Shown: in pieces, positions 7,327-16,100 of the stretch | Layout: every line of letters starts with the position of its first letter | Numbering within the stretch: the stretch's first letter is position 1 | Assembly: GCA_015057205.1 (NCBI GenBank) | Contig: SVEW01000048.1 | Location: 1 to 16,185, forward strand | From: Lachnospiraceae bacterium | GTDB taxonomy: Bacteria > Bacillota > Clostridia > Lachnospirales > Lachnospiraceae | Reading direction: 5' to 3' | DNA length: 16,185 nt | Made by a program: the position numbers and the translations under genes | The notes under the pieces: model-generated | The model's input: the letters and a program-made list of their open reading frames with translations, nothing else | What the model was told of the DNA's origin: nothing | Database searches by the model: none

Positions 7327-7769
7327 TGTCGCAAGTGCGACTTAAATTCATTGTAGTAGTACATCAACACGGATACCGTTACCAATCCTACCGCAATTCC
7401 AAGTGCGGCAAGTGCCGTATTTTGTCCATAGTACACGGCACCCTTGTGGTCGCCGGTTACAACGGCGTAAGTGGTGTAGTAAAGGGAGCCTCCCGGTACC
7501 ATGGGCAGGAGAGCCGGAATCAGGAAAATGGTTGCCGGACATTTGGTGCGACGAGCCAGAAATTCGGATAACAACGTACCGAAAGCAGCTGCAATCATAT
7601 AATAAATAAACAGATTGTCATTAAATTCGCGGGCAAGGCAACAAACGCCCCAGGTAATGCCGCCGGAAAGACCGCACAACACAAGGCGATTCGGACGAGC
7701 CTGATAAATAATGGAAAAACCGAAGCAGGCAATAGACGCCGTCAGCATTTCAATAAAAACACGTAACAT
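7323..7769 (-). CDS. Threonine/serine exporter, small subunit (ThrE C-terminal half, DUF3815)
   Basis: A 148-residue, almost wholly hydrophobic protein with about five membrane segments, matching the stand-alone ThrE_2 (DUF3815) type. Typical features are CGLSGGITWGV and FLIPALLPMVPGGSLYYT. In Corynebacterium ThrE this domain and the upstream domain are one protein; here they are separate genes that presumably assemble. The ATG at 7769 overlaps the stop of the preceding gene as TAATG, which argues for coupled translation; the GGGGG-rich stretch about nine bases upstream is the likely Shine-Dalgarno. Longer starts further upstream would merely read the preceding gene in another frame. Substrate is inferred from the family, not proven. 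Confidence 0.87.
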   Translation of the reverse strand: MLRVFIEMLTASIACFGFSIIYQARPNRLVLCGLSGGITWGVCCLAREFNDNLFIYYMIAAAFGTLLSEFLARRTKCPATIFLIPALLPMVPGGSLYYTTYAVVTGDHKGAVYYGQNTALAALGIAVGLVTVSVLMYYYNEFKSHLRQ

Positions 7770-8581
7770 TATAACATACCCCCTAACAGATAAATTGGGA
7801 TGGCGTAGCCAAGGGCAATGGCACCAGCCACCATAATGGACTCTAAAGCACGGAATAGGCCGGCCATTAAGTCGCCGCACAGCATGTCTCGAATGGATGT
7901 AGTCAAAGCCATTCCGGGGATAAGAAGCATGATGTCTCCAATCATGATTTTGTCTACGTGCTGCCCGATACCGATGTAGCCGAAAATGATTGCAGCCAAT
8001 CCTCCAAGCAGTGCGGAGAGGGCTGTGTAGAAAATTTTATTCAGGTTCTGTACCCGGGAAATGCGTCCCATTATTAAGAAAATCAAGGCAACGCAGCCGG
8101 CTGCAAAACCGTCCCCCAAATCGCCTCCTAAGAAAATACAGAAGCAGGAACCACCTAAAAAATGCGCAAAGGCAAACGTGGAAGTGCTTTTAGCATAGGG
8201 AACGGATTCGACGGTTTCCAAATGGCTCCAAAGTTCTGCCACGTTAGGTTTTTTGGCGCAGATGCGTCTGGAAAGGTCATTTAATTGTTCCAAACGGTAA
8301 AAGTCGTTGCTAAACTTATAAATTCGGCGTGATTGCGTAATAATTTCTCCGCTGTGATCAACAATGGAAACGGAAATGTATTCGGGTATGGAAAAAACAT
8401 TTACCTTTCGGTAACCATAGGATGTCAGCATACGGTAAATGGAGTCCTCAACACGGTTAATCTCTGCACCGCATGTTAACATTTCTTCGCCAATATCCAG
8501 AATTAGCGACAAGATGTAGCTAGTGTCGAATTCGCTTTTGGCCCGGAGCGGGCTTACATGAATGTCTAAATCTTTTAACAT
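7769..8581 (-). CDS. Threonine/serine exporter, large subunit (ThrE N-terminal half, DUF1212)
   Basis: A 270-residue protein. Residues about 20-125 form the soluble DUF1212 portion with LTCGAEINRVEDSI and IPEYISVSIVD; the rest has about five hydrophobic segments and the family motif IPGMALTTSIRDMLCGD near residue 220. Together with the next gene it makes a complete two-component ThrE-like exporter of threonine and serine. AGGAGG (8593-8588) lies six bases before the ATG. It follows the dehydrogenase gene by 17 bp and overlaps the next gene by one base, so all three should share one transcript. Membrane location; substrate inferred from family only. Confidence 0.9.
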   Translation of the reverse strand: MLKDLDIHVSPLRAKSEFDTSYILSLILDIGEEMLTCGAEINRVEDSIYRMLTSYGYRKVNVFSIPEYISVSIVDHSGEIITQSRRIYKFSNDFYRLEQLNDLSRRICAKKPNVAELWSHLETVESVPYAKSTSTFAFAHFLGGSCFCIFLGGDLGDGFAAGCVALIFLIMGRISRVQNLNKIFYTALSALLGGLAAIIFGYIGIGQHVDKIMIGDIMLLIPGMALTTSIRDMLCGDLMAGLFRALESIMVAGAIALGYAIPIYLLGGML

Positions 8582-8598
8582 GCAAAACCTCCTGTTAT

Positions 8599-9336
8599 TT
8601 ATAGATATCCGCCATCAATGGTAAGAATCTGCCCGGTTACATAATCCGGCATGGCAACCATGTGCTTTACGGCAGCAGCAACTTCTTCCGGCGTTCCGAA
8701 GCGGTCCATGGGAATTTCTTGTCGCAAAGCTTCCCGTTCCTCTTCGTCAAAACAATGATTCATTCTGGTATCAATGACGCCACAACTAATGGCATTCACC
8801 TGTATGTTACTTGGGGCAAGTTCTTTGGCAAGTGCTCTTGTAAAAGCAATAAGCCCACCTTTTGATGTAGAATAGGCAACCTCACAGGAAGCGCCAACCT
8901 GTCCCCAGATAGAGGTGATATTGATGATGTGGCCTTTTTTCTCATGAATCATATGGGGCAAAACTGCCCGGGATGTATAAAAACAACTGTTTAAATTGGT
9001 ATTCATCACGCGCATCCATTCCTCATTGGTCATATCGGTTAAAAGTCCGATGAGAGCAACCCCGGCGTTGTTAATCAGTATGTTCACCGGACCAAGTTCC
9101 TTCGTGCCTTGCGCAAGAAAGGACGTTACATACGCGGCATCTCCAATGTCTCCCACGGAAGGAAAAATTTCCGGATGGGAAGGTAGAGCGCGCAGGTCCT
9201 CACAGAGGGCAAAAAGGCCGGCTTCATCTGAGCCGGTATTTAATAGCAGGCGATGTCCGTCTTCTGCAAAAGCGCGGGCAATCGCGGCACCAATGCCTTT
9301 AGAGGCACCGGTTATACAGATGGTTAGTTTTGACAT
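8599..9336 (-). CDS. Short-chain dehydrogenase/reductase (FabG-like)
   Basis: A 245-residue classical SDR with a Rossmann fold. The cofactor motif TGASKGIG is at 9-16 (the basic K13 favours NADP(H)), NNAG at 89-92, and the catalytic set is N114, S142, Y155 and K159 (YSTSK). The C-terminus ends GQILTIDGGYL, as in 3-oxoacyl-ACP reductases. FabG-type fatty-acid synthesis is possible, but no other fab gene is near, and the SDR family is too broad for a substrate call; the link with an amino-acid exporter suggests another carbonyl substrate might apply. AGAGGA lies about six bases before the ATG. First gene of the leftward operon, with its own promoter. Confidence 0.9.
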   Translation of the reverse strand: MSKLTICITGASKGIGAAIARAFAEDGHRLLLNTGSDEAGLFALCEDLRALPSHPEIFPSVGDIGDAAYVTSFLAQGTKELGPVNILINNAGVALIGLLTDMTNEEWMRVMNTNLNSCFYTSRAVLPHMIHEKKGHIINITSIWGQVGASCEVAYSTSKGGLIAFTRALAKELAPSNIQVNAISCGVIDTRMNHCFDEEEREALRQEIPMDRFGTPEEVAAAVKHMVAMPDYVTGQILTIDGGYL

Positions 9337-9365
9337 ACGAAATCCTCTTTCTTTTTGTTAAGTAT

Positions 9366-9394
9366 ATTGTAACACAAAGTGCACAGTGGGACAA
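9366..9394 (-). promoter_or_regulatory. Promoter of the SDR-ThrE operon
   Basis: On the minus strand TTGTCC (9394-9389), a 17-bp spacer and TACAAT (9371-9366) form a good sigma-A-type promoter. The predicted start near 9359 leaves a leader of about 22 nt, ending in the AGAGGA site before ATG 9336. Confidence 0.65.
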
Positions 9395-9401
9395 TGAAGT
9401 C

Positions 9402-9430
9402 TTGTTTTCAACACATTTAGGTGTTATAAT
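9402..9430 (+). promoter_or_regulatory. Promoter of hpf
   Basis: TTGTTT (9402-9407), a 17-bp spacer and a perfect TATAAT (9425-9430). A second perfect TATAAT sits at 9439-9444 with a poor -35 (TTTAGG, 9416-9421), so two start sites are possible. The -35 box lies only 7 bp from that of the divergent SDR promoter. Confidence 0.65.
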
Positions 9431-9465
9431 GAAAGCACTATAATAAAGTAAAGGGGTTGGATATT

Positions 9466-9993
9466 ATGCGAATTACAATTAGTGGCAAGAATATCGATGT
9501 AACACCGGGTTTGCGTGACGCAATCGAGCACAAGCTATCGAAATTGGACAAGTTTTTTAACAAGGAAATGGATGCGAACGTGACCTTGAGTGTTGAGAAG
9601 AATCGACAGAAAATCGAGGTAACCATCCCAGTGAAAGGCGGTATTGTACGTTCGGAGCAAGTAAGTAGCGACATGTATGTATCAATTGACCTTGTAGAGG
9701 AGGTAATTGAGCGTCAGTTGAAGAAATACCGAAAGAAACTCGTCGATCACAAACATGAAACAGAAACTTTTTCTTCAGAGTTTTTTGCGGCTGATGGAGA
9801 GGAAGAGGGTGACATTTCCATTGAGCGTGTGAAACGCTTTGGTATGAAACCGATGTATCCGGAAGATGCGTGCTTACAGATGGAACTTTTGGGACATAAT
9901 TTCTTTGTATTCCAGAATGCCGAGACGGATGAAGTAAATGTGGTTTACAAACGTAAAGGAAACTCCTATGGTTTAATTGAGCCAGAGTTTTAA
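9466..9993 (+). CDS. hpf: Ribosome hibernation promoting factor, long form
   Basis: A 175-residue protein of the long HPF type found in most Firmicutes. Residues 1-95 are the S30AE/RaiA domain (MRITISGKNIDVTPGLRD, KLDKFF), which binds the decoding region of the 30S subunit. After a charged linker rich in E/D (about 96-120), residues 121-175 form the conserved C-terminal dimerisation domain (KRFGMKPMYPEDACLQMELLGH is split across its start, ending in YGLIEPEF), which joins two 70S ribosomes into inactive 100S dimers during slow growth or stress. ATG 9466 is preferred to an in-frame TTG at 9457, because AAGGGG (9451-9456) directly abuts the TTG and is properly spaced only from the ATG. Confidence 0.95.
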   Translation: MRITISGKNIDVTPGLRDAIEHKLSKLDKFFNKEMDANVTLSVEKNRQKIEVTIPVKGGIVRSEQVSSDMYVSIDLVEEVIERQLKKYRKKLVDHKHETETFSSEFFAADGEEEGDISIERVKRFGMKPMYPEDACLQMELLGHNFFVFQNAETDEVNVVYKRKGNSYGLIEPEF

Positions 9994-10017
9994 TGAAATA
10001 GGTTACAAATGGGTTTT

Positions 10018-10046
10018 TCAGCTACCCTGGTGGGTAGCTGATTTCA
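10018..10046 (+). terminator. Hairpin between hpf and the MATE gene (weak terminator)
   Basis: TCAGCTACCC (10018-10027), loop TGGT, GGGTAGCTGA (10032-10041): a perfect 10-bp stem. Only TTTC follows, so termination should be partial. TGAAAT (9994-9999) can also pair with ATTTCA (10041-10046) to close an outer stem. It probably lowers readthrough from hpf into the efflux gene. Confidence 0.5.
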
Positions 10047-10067
10047 TGTACAAAAAGGGATAAGGAA

Positions 10068-11453
10068 ATGAGAGAAAGAGAGACGAACAGAAGGGAACTG
10101 GTGAAACTGATTTTGATGCTGGCGTGGCCGACCATATTGGAACAGTGCCTACAGACGGTGGTGGTGTATGCGGATACTGCCATGGTAGGGCGCATTGGCG
10201 CAGGGGCATCGGCAGCAGTTGGTTTGATTACGCCGGTGACCTGGTTAATCAATGCACCGGCCTATTCGCTAGGTGTTGGCGTGCTGGCATTTGTGGCCAG
10301 AAATAATGGGGCGAAAAACTATAAGGAATTGAAGACTGCTGCGGTACAGGGGATTTATCTGGCATTGATGGTAGGGGCAATCATCAGTGCGGGTGTACTT
10401 GGGCTTTCACCGTTTTTGCCGAAGTGGATGGGCGGAGAAGCACAGGTGTGCCGGGATGCTACTGCTTACCTGGCAATTACCGGCGGTGCTTTTATCTTTA
10501 AGTCACTGGATATGGTGTTAAGCTGCGTGATTCGTGGTACCGGAGATACGAAGACGCCCATGATTATTAACACCTTAATGAATGTATTGAATATTATTGG
10601 AAACTATTTTTTAATTTACGAAAGTCGTACAATTTATGTACTGGGGCATAGGATGTTTGTGCCGGGCGCCAACATGGGGGTAGCCGGAGCGGCACTTGGA
10701 ACTGCTATTGCATCGGTGTTTGGCGGATTTGCTATGATGTGGGCAATGTGGCGGAATCCGGTTTTGTCACCACATGGAGAGAGCAAGCGGCTGAATAATC
10801 ACGTGATGTATCAATGCGTTCGTGTGGGACTGCCCTTGGCGATTCAGCGGTTGGCGGTGTTTTCCGGATATACGGGCTTTACATCGTTGGTGGCAAATCT
10901 GGGAACAGTTACTCTTGCGGCCCACTCCATTGCCATCACGGCGGAGGAGATGTTCTACATTCCGGGCTTTGGGATGCAGGATGCAGGTTCAACATTGATT
11001 GGTAATGCCATGGGAGAAGGCGATGAGAAGAAGACGGATCATATGGCACGATTGCTGATTTTGATTACGGTTCTGATTATGACGATGACGGGAGGGCTTT
11101 TGTTCCTGTTCCCGCAGTTTATGATGGGCTTGTTTACAAAAGATGCAGACGTTATCCGTCAGGGCGTTGTAGCCCTTAAGATGGTAGCGATATCGGAACC
11201 GATTTATGGCGCACTGATTATGATGGAAGGTATTTTCAACGGTGTTGGGAATACCAAGACCACTTTTGTGGTAGGCATTTGTACCATGTGGATTGTGCGT
11301 GTGGGCATGACGTATGTATGTGTCCATTGGTTGGGACTTGGTCTGGTTGCGGTCTGGAGTTGTATGATTGCAGAGAACGTAACGAAAGCCGGTGTGCTTG
11401 GTATTCTATTTGTTAAAGGATATTGGAAAAAAGGCGCTGTGGTTTATGATTAG
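10068..11453 (+). CDS. MATE family multidrug/cation efflux transporter
   Basis: A 461-residue membrane protein with about twelve hydrophobic segments in two similar halves, as in the MATE family, which exports drugs or metabolites using Na+ or H+ gradients. Family features include MLAWPTILEQCLQTVVVYADTAMVGRIG split over the first helices (about residues 17-44), GAGASAAVG, CVIRGTGDTKTPM near 160, PGANMGVAGAALGTAIA around 205 and, in the second half, EGIFNGVGNTKTTF. Substrate unknown. ATG 10068 follows GGGATAAGGA. It lies 74 bp after hpf behind a weak hairpin, with no clear promoter of its own, and runs directly into murF. Confidence 0.92.
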   Translation: MRERETNRRELVKLILMLAWPTILEQCLQTVVVYADTAMVGRIGAGASAAVGLITPVTWLINAPAYSLGVGVLAFVARNNGAKNYKELKTAAVQGIYLALMVGAIISAGVLGLSPFLPKWMGGEAQVCRDATAYLAITGGAFIFKSLDMVLSCVIRGTGDTKTPMIINTLMNVLNIIGNYFLIYESRTIYVLGHRMFVPGANMGVAGAALGTAIASVFGGFAMMWAMWRNPVLSPHGESKRLNNHVMYQCVRVGLPLAIQRLAVFSGYTGFTSLVANLGTVTLAAHSIAITAEEMFYIPGFGMQDAGSTLIGNAMGEGDEKKTDHMARLLILITVLIMTMTGGLLFLFPQFMMGLFTKDADVIRQGVVALKMVAISEPIYGALIMMEGIFNGVGNTKTTFVVGICTMWIVRVGMTYVCVHWLGLGLVAVWSCMIAENVTKAGVLGILFVKGYWKKGAVVYD

Positions 11454-11457
11454 GAGG
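11452..11457 (+). promoter_or_regulatory. murF ribosome binding site overlapping the MATE stop codon
   Basis: The sequence TAGGAGG contains both the TAG stop (11451-11453) and AGGAGG (11452-11457), eight bases before ATG 11465. The overlap shows tight linkage and probable translational coupling of murF to the efflux gene. Confidence 0.8.
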
Positions 11458-11464
11458 ATATAGT

Positions 11465-12823
11465 ATGAAACCGATAACGATTGAAGAAGTATGTAAGGCC
11501 TGTGGTGGAAACTTTGTAGGTCCGAAGGAAAAGTTAACCCAGGTGATTACCGGCGTTGTGAAGGATAACCGAGAGGTGAAGAGAGGGGATTTGTTTGTTC
11601 CATTCCGTGGGGCAAATGTGGATGCCCATAGATTTATTCCGGCGGCTTACGAAGCGGGAGCAGCCATGGTGCTTTCCGAAGAAGAACTAACCGGAGATGT
11701 GGCGTACATCAAGGTGGATTCCTGTTTTCAGGCGTTGAAGGATATCGCAGCTTATTATCGTAAACAGCTGACCTGCAAAATAATCGGAGTCATCGGCAGT
11801 GTGGGAAAGACCAGCACCAAAGAAATGGTGGCATCCGTGCTTGGTACACATTATAGCGTGCAAAAGACAGCAGGAAACCTGAACAATGAAATCGGACTTC
11901 CGTTAACGATTTTGTCCATAGAGGCGGAGCATGAAATTGGCATTGTTGAAATGGGGATTTCAGATTTCGGGGAGATGACCCGGTTAAGTGAGATTGCCCG
12001 ACCGGATATGGTGGTGATGACCAACATCGGAGACTGTCATTTAGAGATGCTTCATGACAGGGATGGCGTGTTAAAAGCAAAGACGGAGGTATTGCCGTAT
12101 ATTTCGCAAGGTGGCCTGTTGGTTTTGAATGATGTGGACGAGAAACTGGCAACGGTTAAGGCGCCGGAGGGAGTAACGCGAATTGGTTATGGATTTACAG
12201 AAGATAAGGTAGTCTATGCTACTGGAAGCAAAGCAGTAGGAGATACAGCCCATGCCGCAACCATTCATGTGAATGGGGAAGCATTTGATGTTACCATTCC
12301 ACTGCCGGGTGAGCATAACCTGTATAATGCCATGGCGGCAGTTTGCGTTGGATGGAAACTGGGATTAAGCATTGCGGAAATGAAGCAGGGAATTGAGTCA
12401 GTGGGGGCTGTTTCCGGTCGAAATAACCGCATTGAGAAGGATGGATGTACGATTATTGATGATTGCTACAACGCCAATCCGGCTTCCATGAGAGCATCCC
12501 TTTCCGTGCTGGCCAATGCAAAAGGCAGAAAAATCGCGGTTCTTGGCGATATGGGCGAGCTTGGAGAGAGAGAAAAAGAACTGCATTATGAAATCGGTTT
12601 TTTTGCAGCAGAAAAGGGGATAAATGTCCTTTTCTGCACCGGCGAACTTTCAAAGGAAATGGTGTGTGGCGCAGAAGCTGCGAAGAATGGCATGTGTGTG
12701 AAACATTTTGAAACCAAGGAAGAACTTGTGAAAGCACTGTTATGTGAAAAAAGGACAGGAGACACGATACTGATAAAAGCATCACACTTCATGCGGTACG
12801 AAACTGTTGTGGCAGCGCTTTAA
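11465..12823 (+). CDS. murF: UDP-N-acetylmuramoyl-tripeptide--D-alanyl-D-alanine ligase
   Basis: A 452-residue cytoplasmic Mur ligase that adds D-Ala-D-Ala to the UDP-MurNAc-tripeptide with ATP, the last cytoplasmic step in building the peptidoglycan pentapeptide. Domain 1 (1-105) binds the UDP substrate. The ATP loop GSVGKTSTKE is at 111-120 (K115), followed by AGNLNNEIGLPL, VEMGISDFGEM and TNIGDCHLEML. Domain 3 starts near 330 with IDDCYNANPASMRA (around 332) and LGDMGELG, both characteristic of MurF rather than MurC, D or E. The C-terminal motif reads KASHFMRYE, a variant of the usual KGSRxMxxE. The gene is isolated from the dcw/ddl cluster and sits behind a transporter gene, a less common setting. 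Confidence 0.95.
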   Translation: MKPITIEEVCKACGGNFVGPKEKLTQVITGVVKDNREVKRGDLFVPFRGANVDAHRFIPAAYEAGAAMVLSEEELTGDVAYIKVDSCFQALKDIAAYYRKQLTCKIIGVIGSVGKTSTKEMVASVLGTHYSVQKTAGNLNNEIGLPLTILSIEAEHEIGIVEMGISDFGEMTRLSEIARPDMVVMTNIGDCHLEMLHDRDGVLKAKTEVLPYISQGGLLVLNDVDEKLATVKAPEGVTRIGYGFTEDKVVYATGSKAVGDTAHAATIHVNGEAFDVTIPLPGEHNLYNAMAAVCVGWKLGLSIAEMKQGIESVGAVSGRNNRIEKDGCTIIDDCYNANPASMRASLSVLANAKGRKIAVLGDMGELGEREKELHYEIGFFAAEKGINVLFCTGELSKEMVCGAEAAKNGMCVKHFETKEELVKALLCEKRTGDTILIKASHFMRYETVVAAL

Positions 12824-12847
12824 ATCGATAAATTAAAGCGATATTTG

Positions 12848-12886
12848 ATACGTAGTAGGATTACGATTCTGCTGCGTATTTTTTTT
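12848..12886 (+). terminator. Terminator of murF
   Basis: ATACGTAGTAG (12848-12858) pairs with CTGCTGCGTAT (12869-12879), 11 bp with two G-T wobbles and a 10-nt loop, followed by a run of eight T residues. It begins 25 bp after the murF stop and closes the hpf/MATE/murF transcript. Confidence 0.92.
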
Positions 12887-12905
12887 ATGCAAAATATGTA
12901 CGATT

Positions 12906-12940
12906 TGTAAACTAAGTGTAAATTATGTGAAAAGTGTAAA
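12906..12940. repeat. Phased TGTAAA direct repeats upstream of the protease promoter
   Basis: TGTAAA occurs at 12906-12911, 12917-12922 and 12935-12940, with the near copy TGAAAA at 12928-12933. The first three elements are spaced exactly 11 bp apart; AAGTGTAAA also recurs at 12914-12922 and 12932-12940. On the minus strand the unit reads TTTACA, resembling the TT(A/T/C)ACA-N5 repeats bound by Gram-positive PhoP-type response regulators. The last copy ends 8 bp before the -35 box. The binding role is inferred. Confidence 0.45.
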
Positions 12941-12948
12941 AGTTTAAG

Positions 12949-12976
12949 TTGACAGATAATAAAGAGAATGTTAAAT
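12949..12976 (+). promoter_or_regulatory. Promoter of the secreted protease
   Basis: A perfect -35 TTGACA (12949-12954) is followed after 16 bp by TTAAAT (12971-12976), or after 17 bp by TAAATT (12972-12977). Starting near 12983, it would give an unusually long leader of about 170 nt. Confidence 0.55.
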
Positions 12977-13081
12977 TAAATTTAAGTATATGTGACAAGA
13001 AAGTGAAGAATATCTGTTACAAATGTGTTTTATGAAGCTTTACTCTGACTCCTTGGCTATGTTATTTTGGAAATGAGAGTG

Positions 13082-13113
13082 ATATAAACACACCCCCCAC
13101 AGGTGTTTTATAT
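13082..13113 (+). promoter_or_regulatory. Leader hairpin with a C-rich loop before the protease gene
   Basis: ATATAAACAC (13082-13091, spanning to the loop) pairs with GTGTTTTATAT (13103-13113) with one bulged T at 13109; the apical loop contains six consecutive C residues (13093-13098). It lies 42 bases before the start codon and is not a riboswitch class that I recognise. A weaker long-range pairing, ACTCT 13042-13046 with AGAGT 13076-13080, precedes it. Confidence 0.35.
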
Positions 13114-13154
13114 ATTGTATTTGGCAGTACAAGTAATTTTTTAGGAGGAGCAAA

Positions 13155-16100
13155 ATGAAGAAAGCGTTATCGTTGCTGTTATCAGCAACCATGGTGCTGG
13201 GCATGACACAGCAGGCAACTATGTTTGCACATGCCGAGGACCCGGACAAGGGCATTGTGAAAGGCCCGGGTTATGAGATCAATTTTAATGAGGTAAAAGG
13301 ATCTCAAGACAAAGACACGTTTAACCTGAAGGGATTTCATGTAGATCCAAATAAGCGTGTGGATGTTATCGTTAAGTTCGAAAGCCAGTCTTTGGTAGAC
13401 AAGTTTTTGAAGAGTAATCAGGAGAGCTTCGCAGATTACGCTGAGAAACATTCTTCTACCGTAGAGAAGGTTGAGAACAAGGTAGAGGCTTTGACCGATC
13501 AGGTGGTAGAAGCTGCGGATTTAAAGGGAACAAAGAATGATGCTGAGGTTAAGGATACGTATAGCGTGTTATTCGCCGGATGTTCGGTAGAAGTTCCATT
13601 TAAGCAGATCGAGAAAATCCAAGAGATGGACGGCGTTGAAGAGGTATTCCTCTCTCATACTTATGAAGTTCCACAGACAGACTTCAAAGTAGAGAACAAA
13701 CCGAACATGTTAACAAGTCATGAGATGATTGGTTCCGAGAATGCATGGGAGAACGGAACCGGTTATGATGGAACAGGAACAGCAATTGCAGTTATCGATA
13801 CCGGTATTGACTATTATCATGAAGCATTTACGACAATGCCGACAAATCCAAAGTTAAGTGCGGCTGACATTCAGAAGGTTTTGGACAACAACGTTATGGA
13901 AGCAGAAAAAGATGCTACTGCGTATAATATGACATTGGTTGCCAACGAAAAAGGTGGAAACAACAGTGTTTATAAAAATGCGAAGATTCCATATGCGTTC
14001 GACTATGTAGATCGTGACACAGACATTGTTCCGGTACACAAACAGTACCACGGAACACATGTAGCAGGAACCGTTGCAGCAAATTGCGAGAAGATTAAAG
14101 GTGTTGCACCAAACGCACAGTTAATCGGAATGAAGGTGTTCCCAGATGCAGGTGGAGCAATGGATTCCGACATTATGAAGGCATTGGAAGACTGTGTTCG
14201 TTTAGACCTCGATTCCATTAACATGAGTCTTGGTTCTTCCTCCGGATTCGCAAAATATGGCGATTCCGCATTACAGGAAGCATACGAAGCAATTGAAAAA
14301 GTGGGTATTAACTTAAACATTTCTGCAGGAAACAGCTACAATTCTGCATATGGTAATAACCACAATCACTTACAGCCAACCAGTTTACCGGACGAAGGAA
14401 TTGTGGGAAGTCCTTCTACCTTAACAGGAGCTTTAAGTGTTGCTGCCATTAACAATACACACCTTGGACCAAGCTACTTCCTGGTGTTGAAAGATGGAGT
14501 TGTGGGATTCACTGATGGAAGCGAAGCGAATCAGAAACCATTTACCGGAATTGGCAAAGGAACTTATGAGGTAGTTGATTGTGGAAAAGGAACCACTGCT
14601 GATTTTGCAAAGGTTAATGTGAGAGGAAAAATTGCAATCATCGAGCGTGGAGAGAACACTTTCCAGGAAAAGCATGACAATGCGGCAAATGCTGGTGCGA
14701 AAGCTGCCATCGTATATAACCATTCCAGCGGAAGCCTGACCATGTCGATTGACAATTATCGTATTCCATGTATTTTCGTTACACAGAAGGCTGGAAAACA
14801 GCTTATTGCAGAGGGCAAGTTCAGCTTTGACCCAAGCAAGAAAGAGAACGTAGAGAATCCGGATGCATGGACCATGTGTGATTTCTCTTCTATCGGAAGT
14901 ACTCCTTCCTTAGAGATTAAACCGGAAATCACTGCACCGGGCGGAAATATCCATTCTGCATTTTATTCTGACAAGCAGAGCAATGGAACCTACGATAGTG
15001 TTTATGGAACCATTAGTGGTACATCCATGGCATCTCCACATGTAGCAGGTGGAACTGCACTGGTAAGATCTTATGTAAACGAGAAATTTAGCGGACTTGA
15101 TAAGATTGCTGCCACAAATATGGTAAATACTTTGACCATGTCCACTGCAAAACCGGTTGCACAGGCTGACGGCACTTTCTATTTGGTAAGAAAACAGGGT
15201 GCCGGAATCATGCAGGTTGACCATGCAATCGAAACACCGGCTTACCTTTCCGTAAAAGGACAGACACGTCCAAAGGCTGAGGTTGGATACAACGAGGATG
15301 GACATTATACCTATACCGTAACGGTTCACAATATGTCTGACAAAGCACTTACCTATGATGTGAAAACAACTGCATTGGCAGAGACATCTCAGGAAGTGGA
15401 TGATGTGGCTTACACCACAGAAGTTGCAGAGAATATTTCTAAATACTGCGACATTACTTATCAGGGAGCAAAGAATGGAAAAGTTACTGTAGCGGCAGGT
15501 GCGACTGCAGATGTAACCGTTGACATTCAGCTTGATATGAACTCTGATAAAGTAAAAGAGATTCAGAAAAATTACGTAAACGGATTCTTCGTAGAAGGAT
15601 TTACACAGTTTACAAGTGATGAAAACGTAGACCTTAGTGTTCCATTCCTTGGTTTCTGCGGAGACTGGGGTAAGGCACCGGTATTTGATAAAACAATGTA
15701 TAGCGGTGAGAAAGCAGAACTTGGCGAAGGATCTTGTTTAGGACTTCACATCAGTGGTTCTGAGGTTGAAACTGCAGGCGTAAATACCTTTAAGGCAAAC
15801 CATGGCCTTGGAACAGAATATGCTGAGCAGTGCTTAAGCATTAAAGCTTCCGATCGTTTGATTCCATTAACCAGCTTAATTCGTGGAGCAGAGCAGTTAA
15901 ATTACAAGATTACTGACCCGAAGGGCAAAACTGTATTTGAGCAGAATAATAACTACATTGGAAAAACCTACTACACCGGAAGTGAAGAAACACCATTTGC
16001 GTATGCTGAGTATTGGATGAAGGTTACTCCTCTTTATGAGCCGGGTAAGGGTGCATCTGAGGGTGTATATACCTTTACGGAAACAGCTGTTGTAGGCGGA

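Noticed and set aside
7770..7880. N-terminal extension of the small ThrE subunit
   Set aside because: The extra residues only read the large-subunit gene in another frame; the TAATG overlap gives a standard coupled start at 7769.
12071..12316. Antisense frames inside murF and other genes (for example 2210-2602, 8996-9361, 14910-15329)
   Set aside because: They lie fully inside strongly conserved coding sequence and show no domain or ribosome binding site of their own.
12887..13154. Possible c-di-GMP (GEMM) or other known riboswitch in the protease leader
   Set aside because: I searched by eye for known cores such as the GEMM motif and found none; the folding is real but unassigned.
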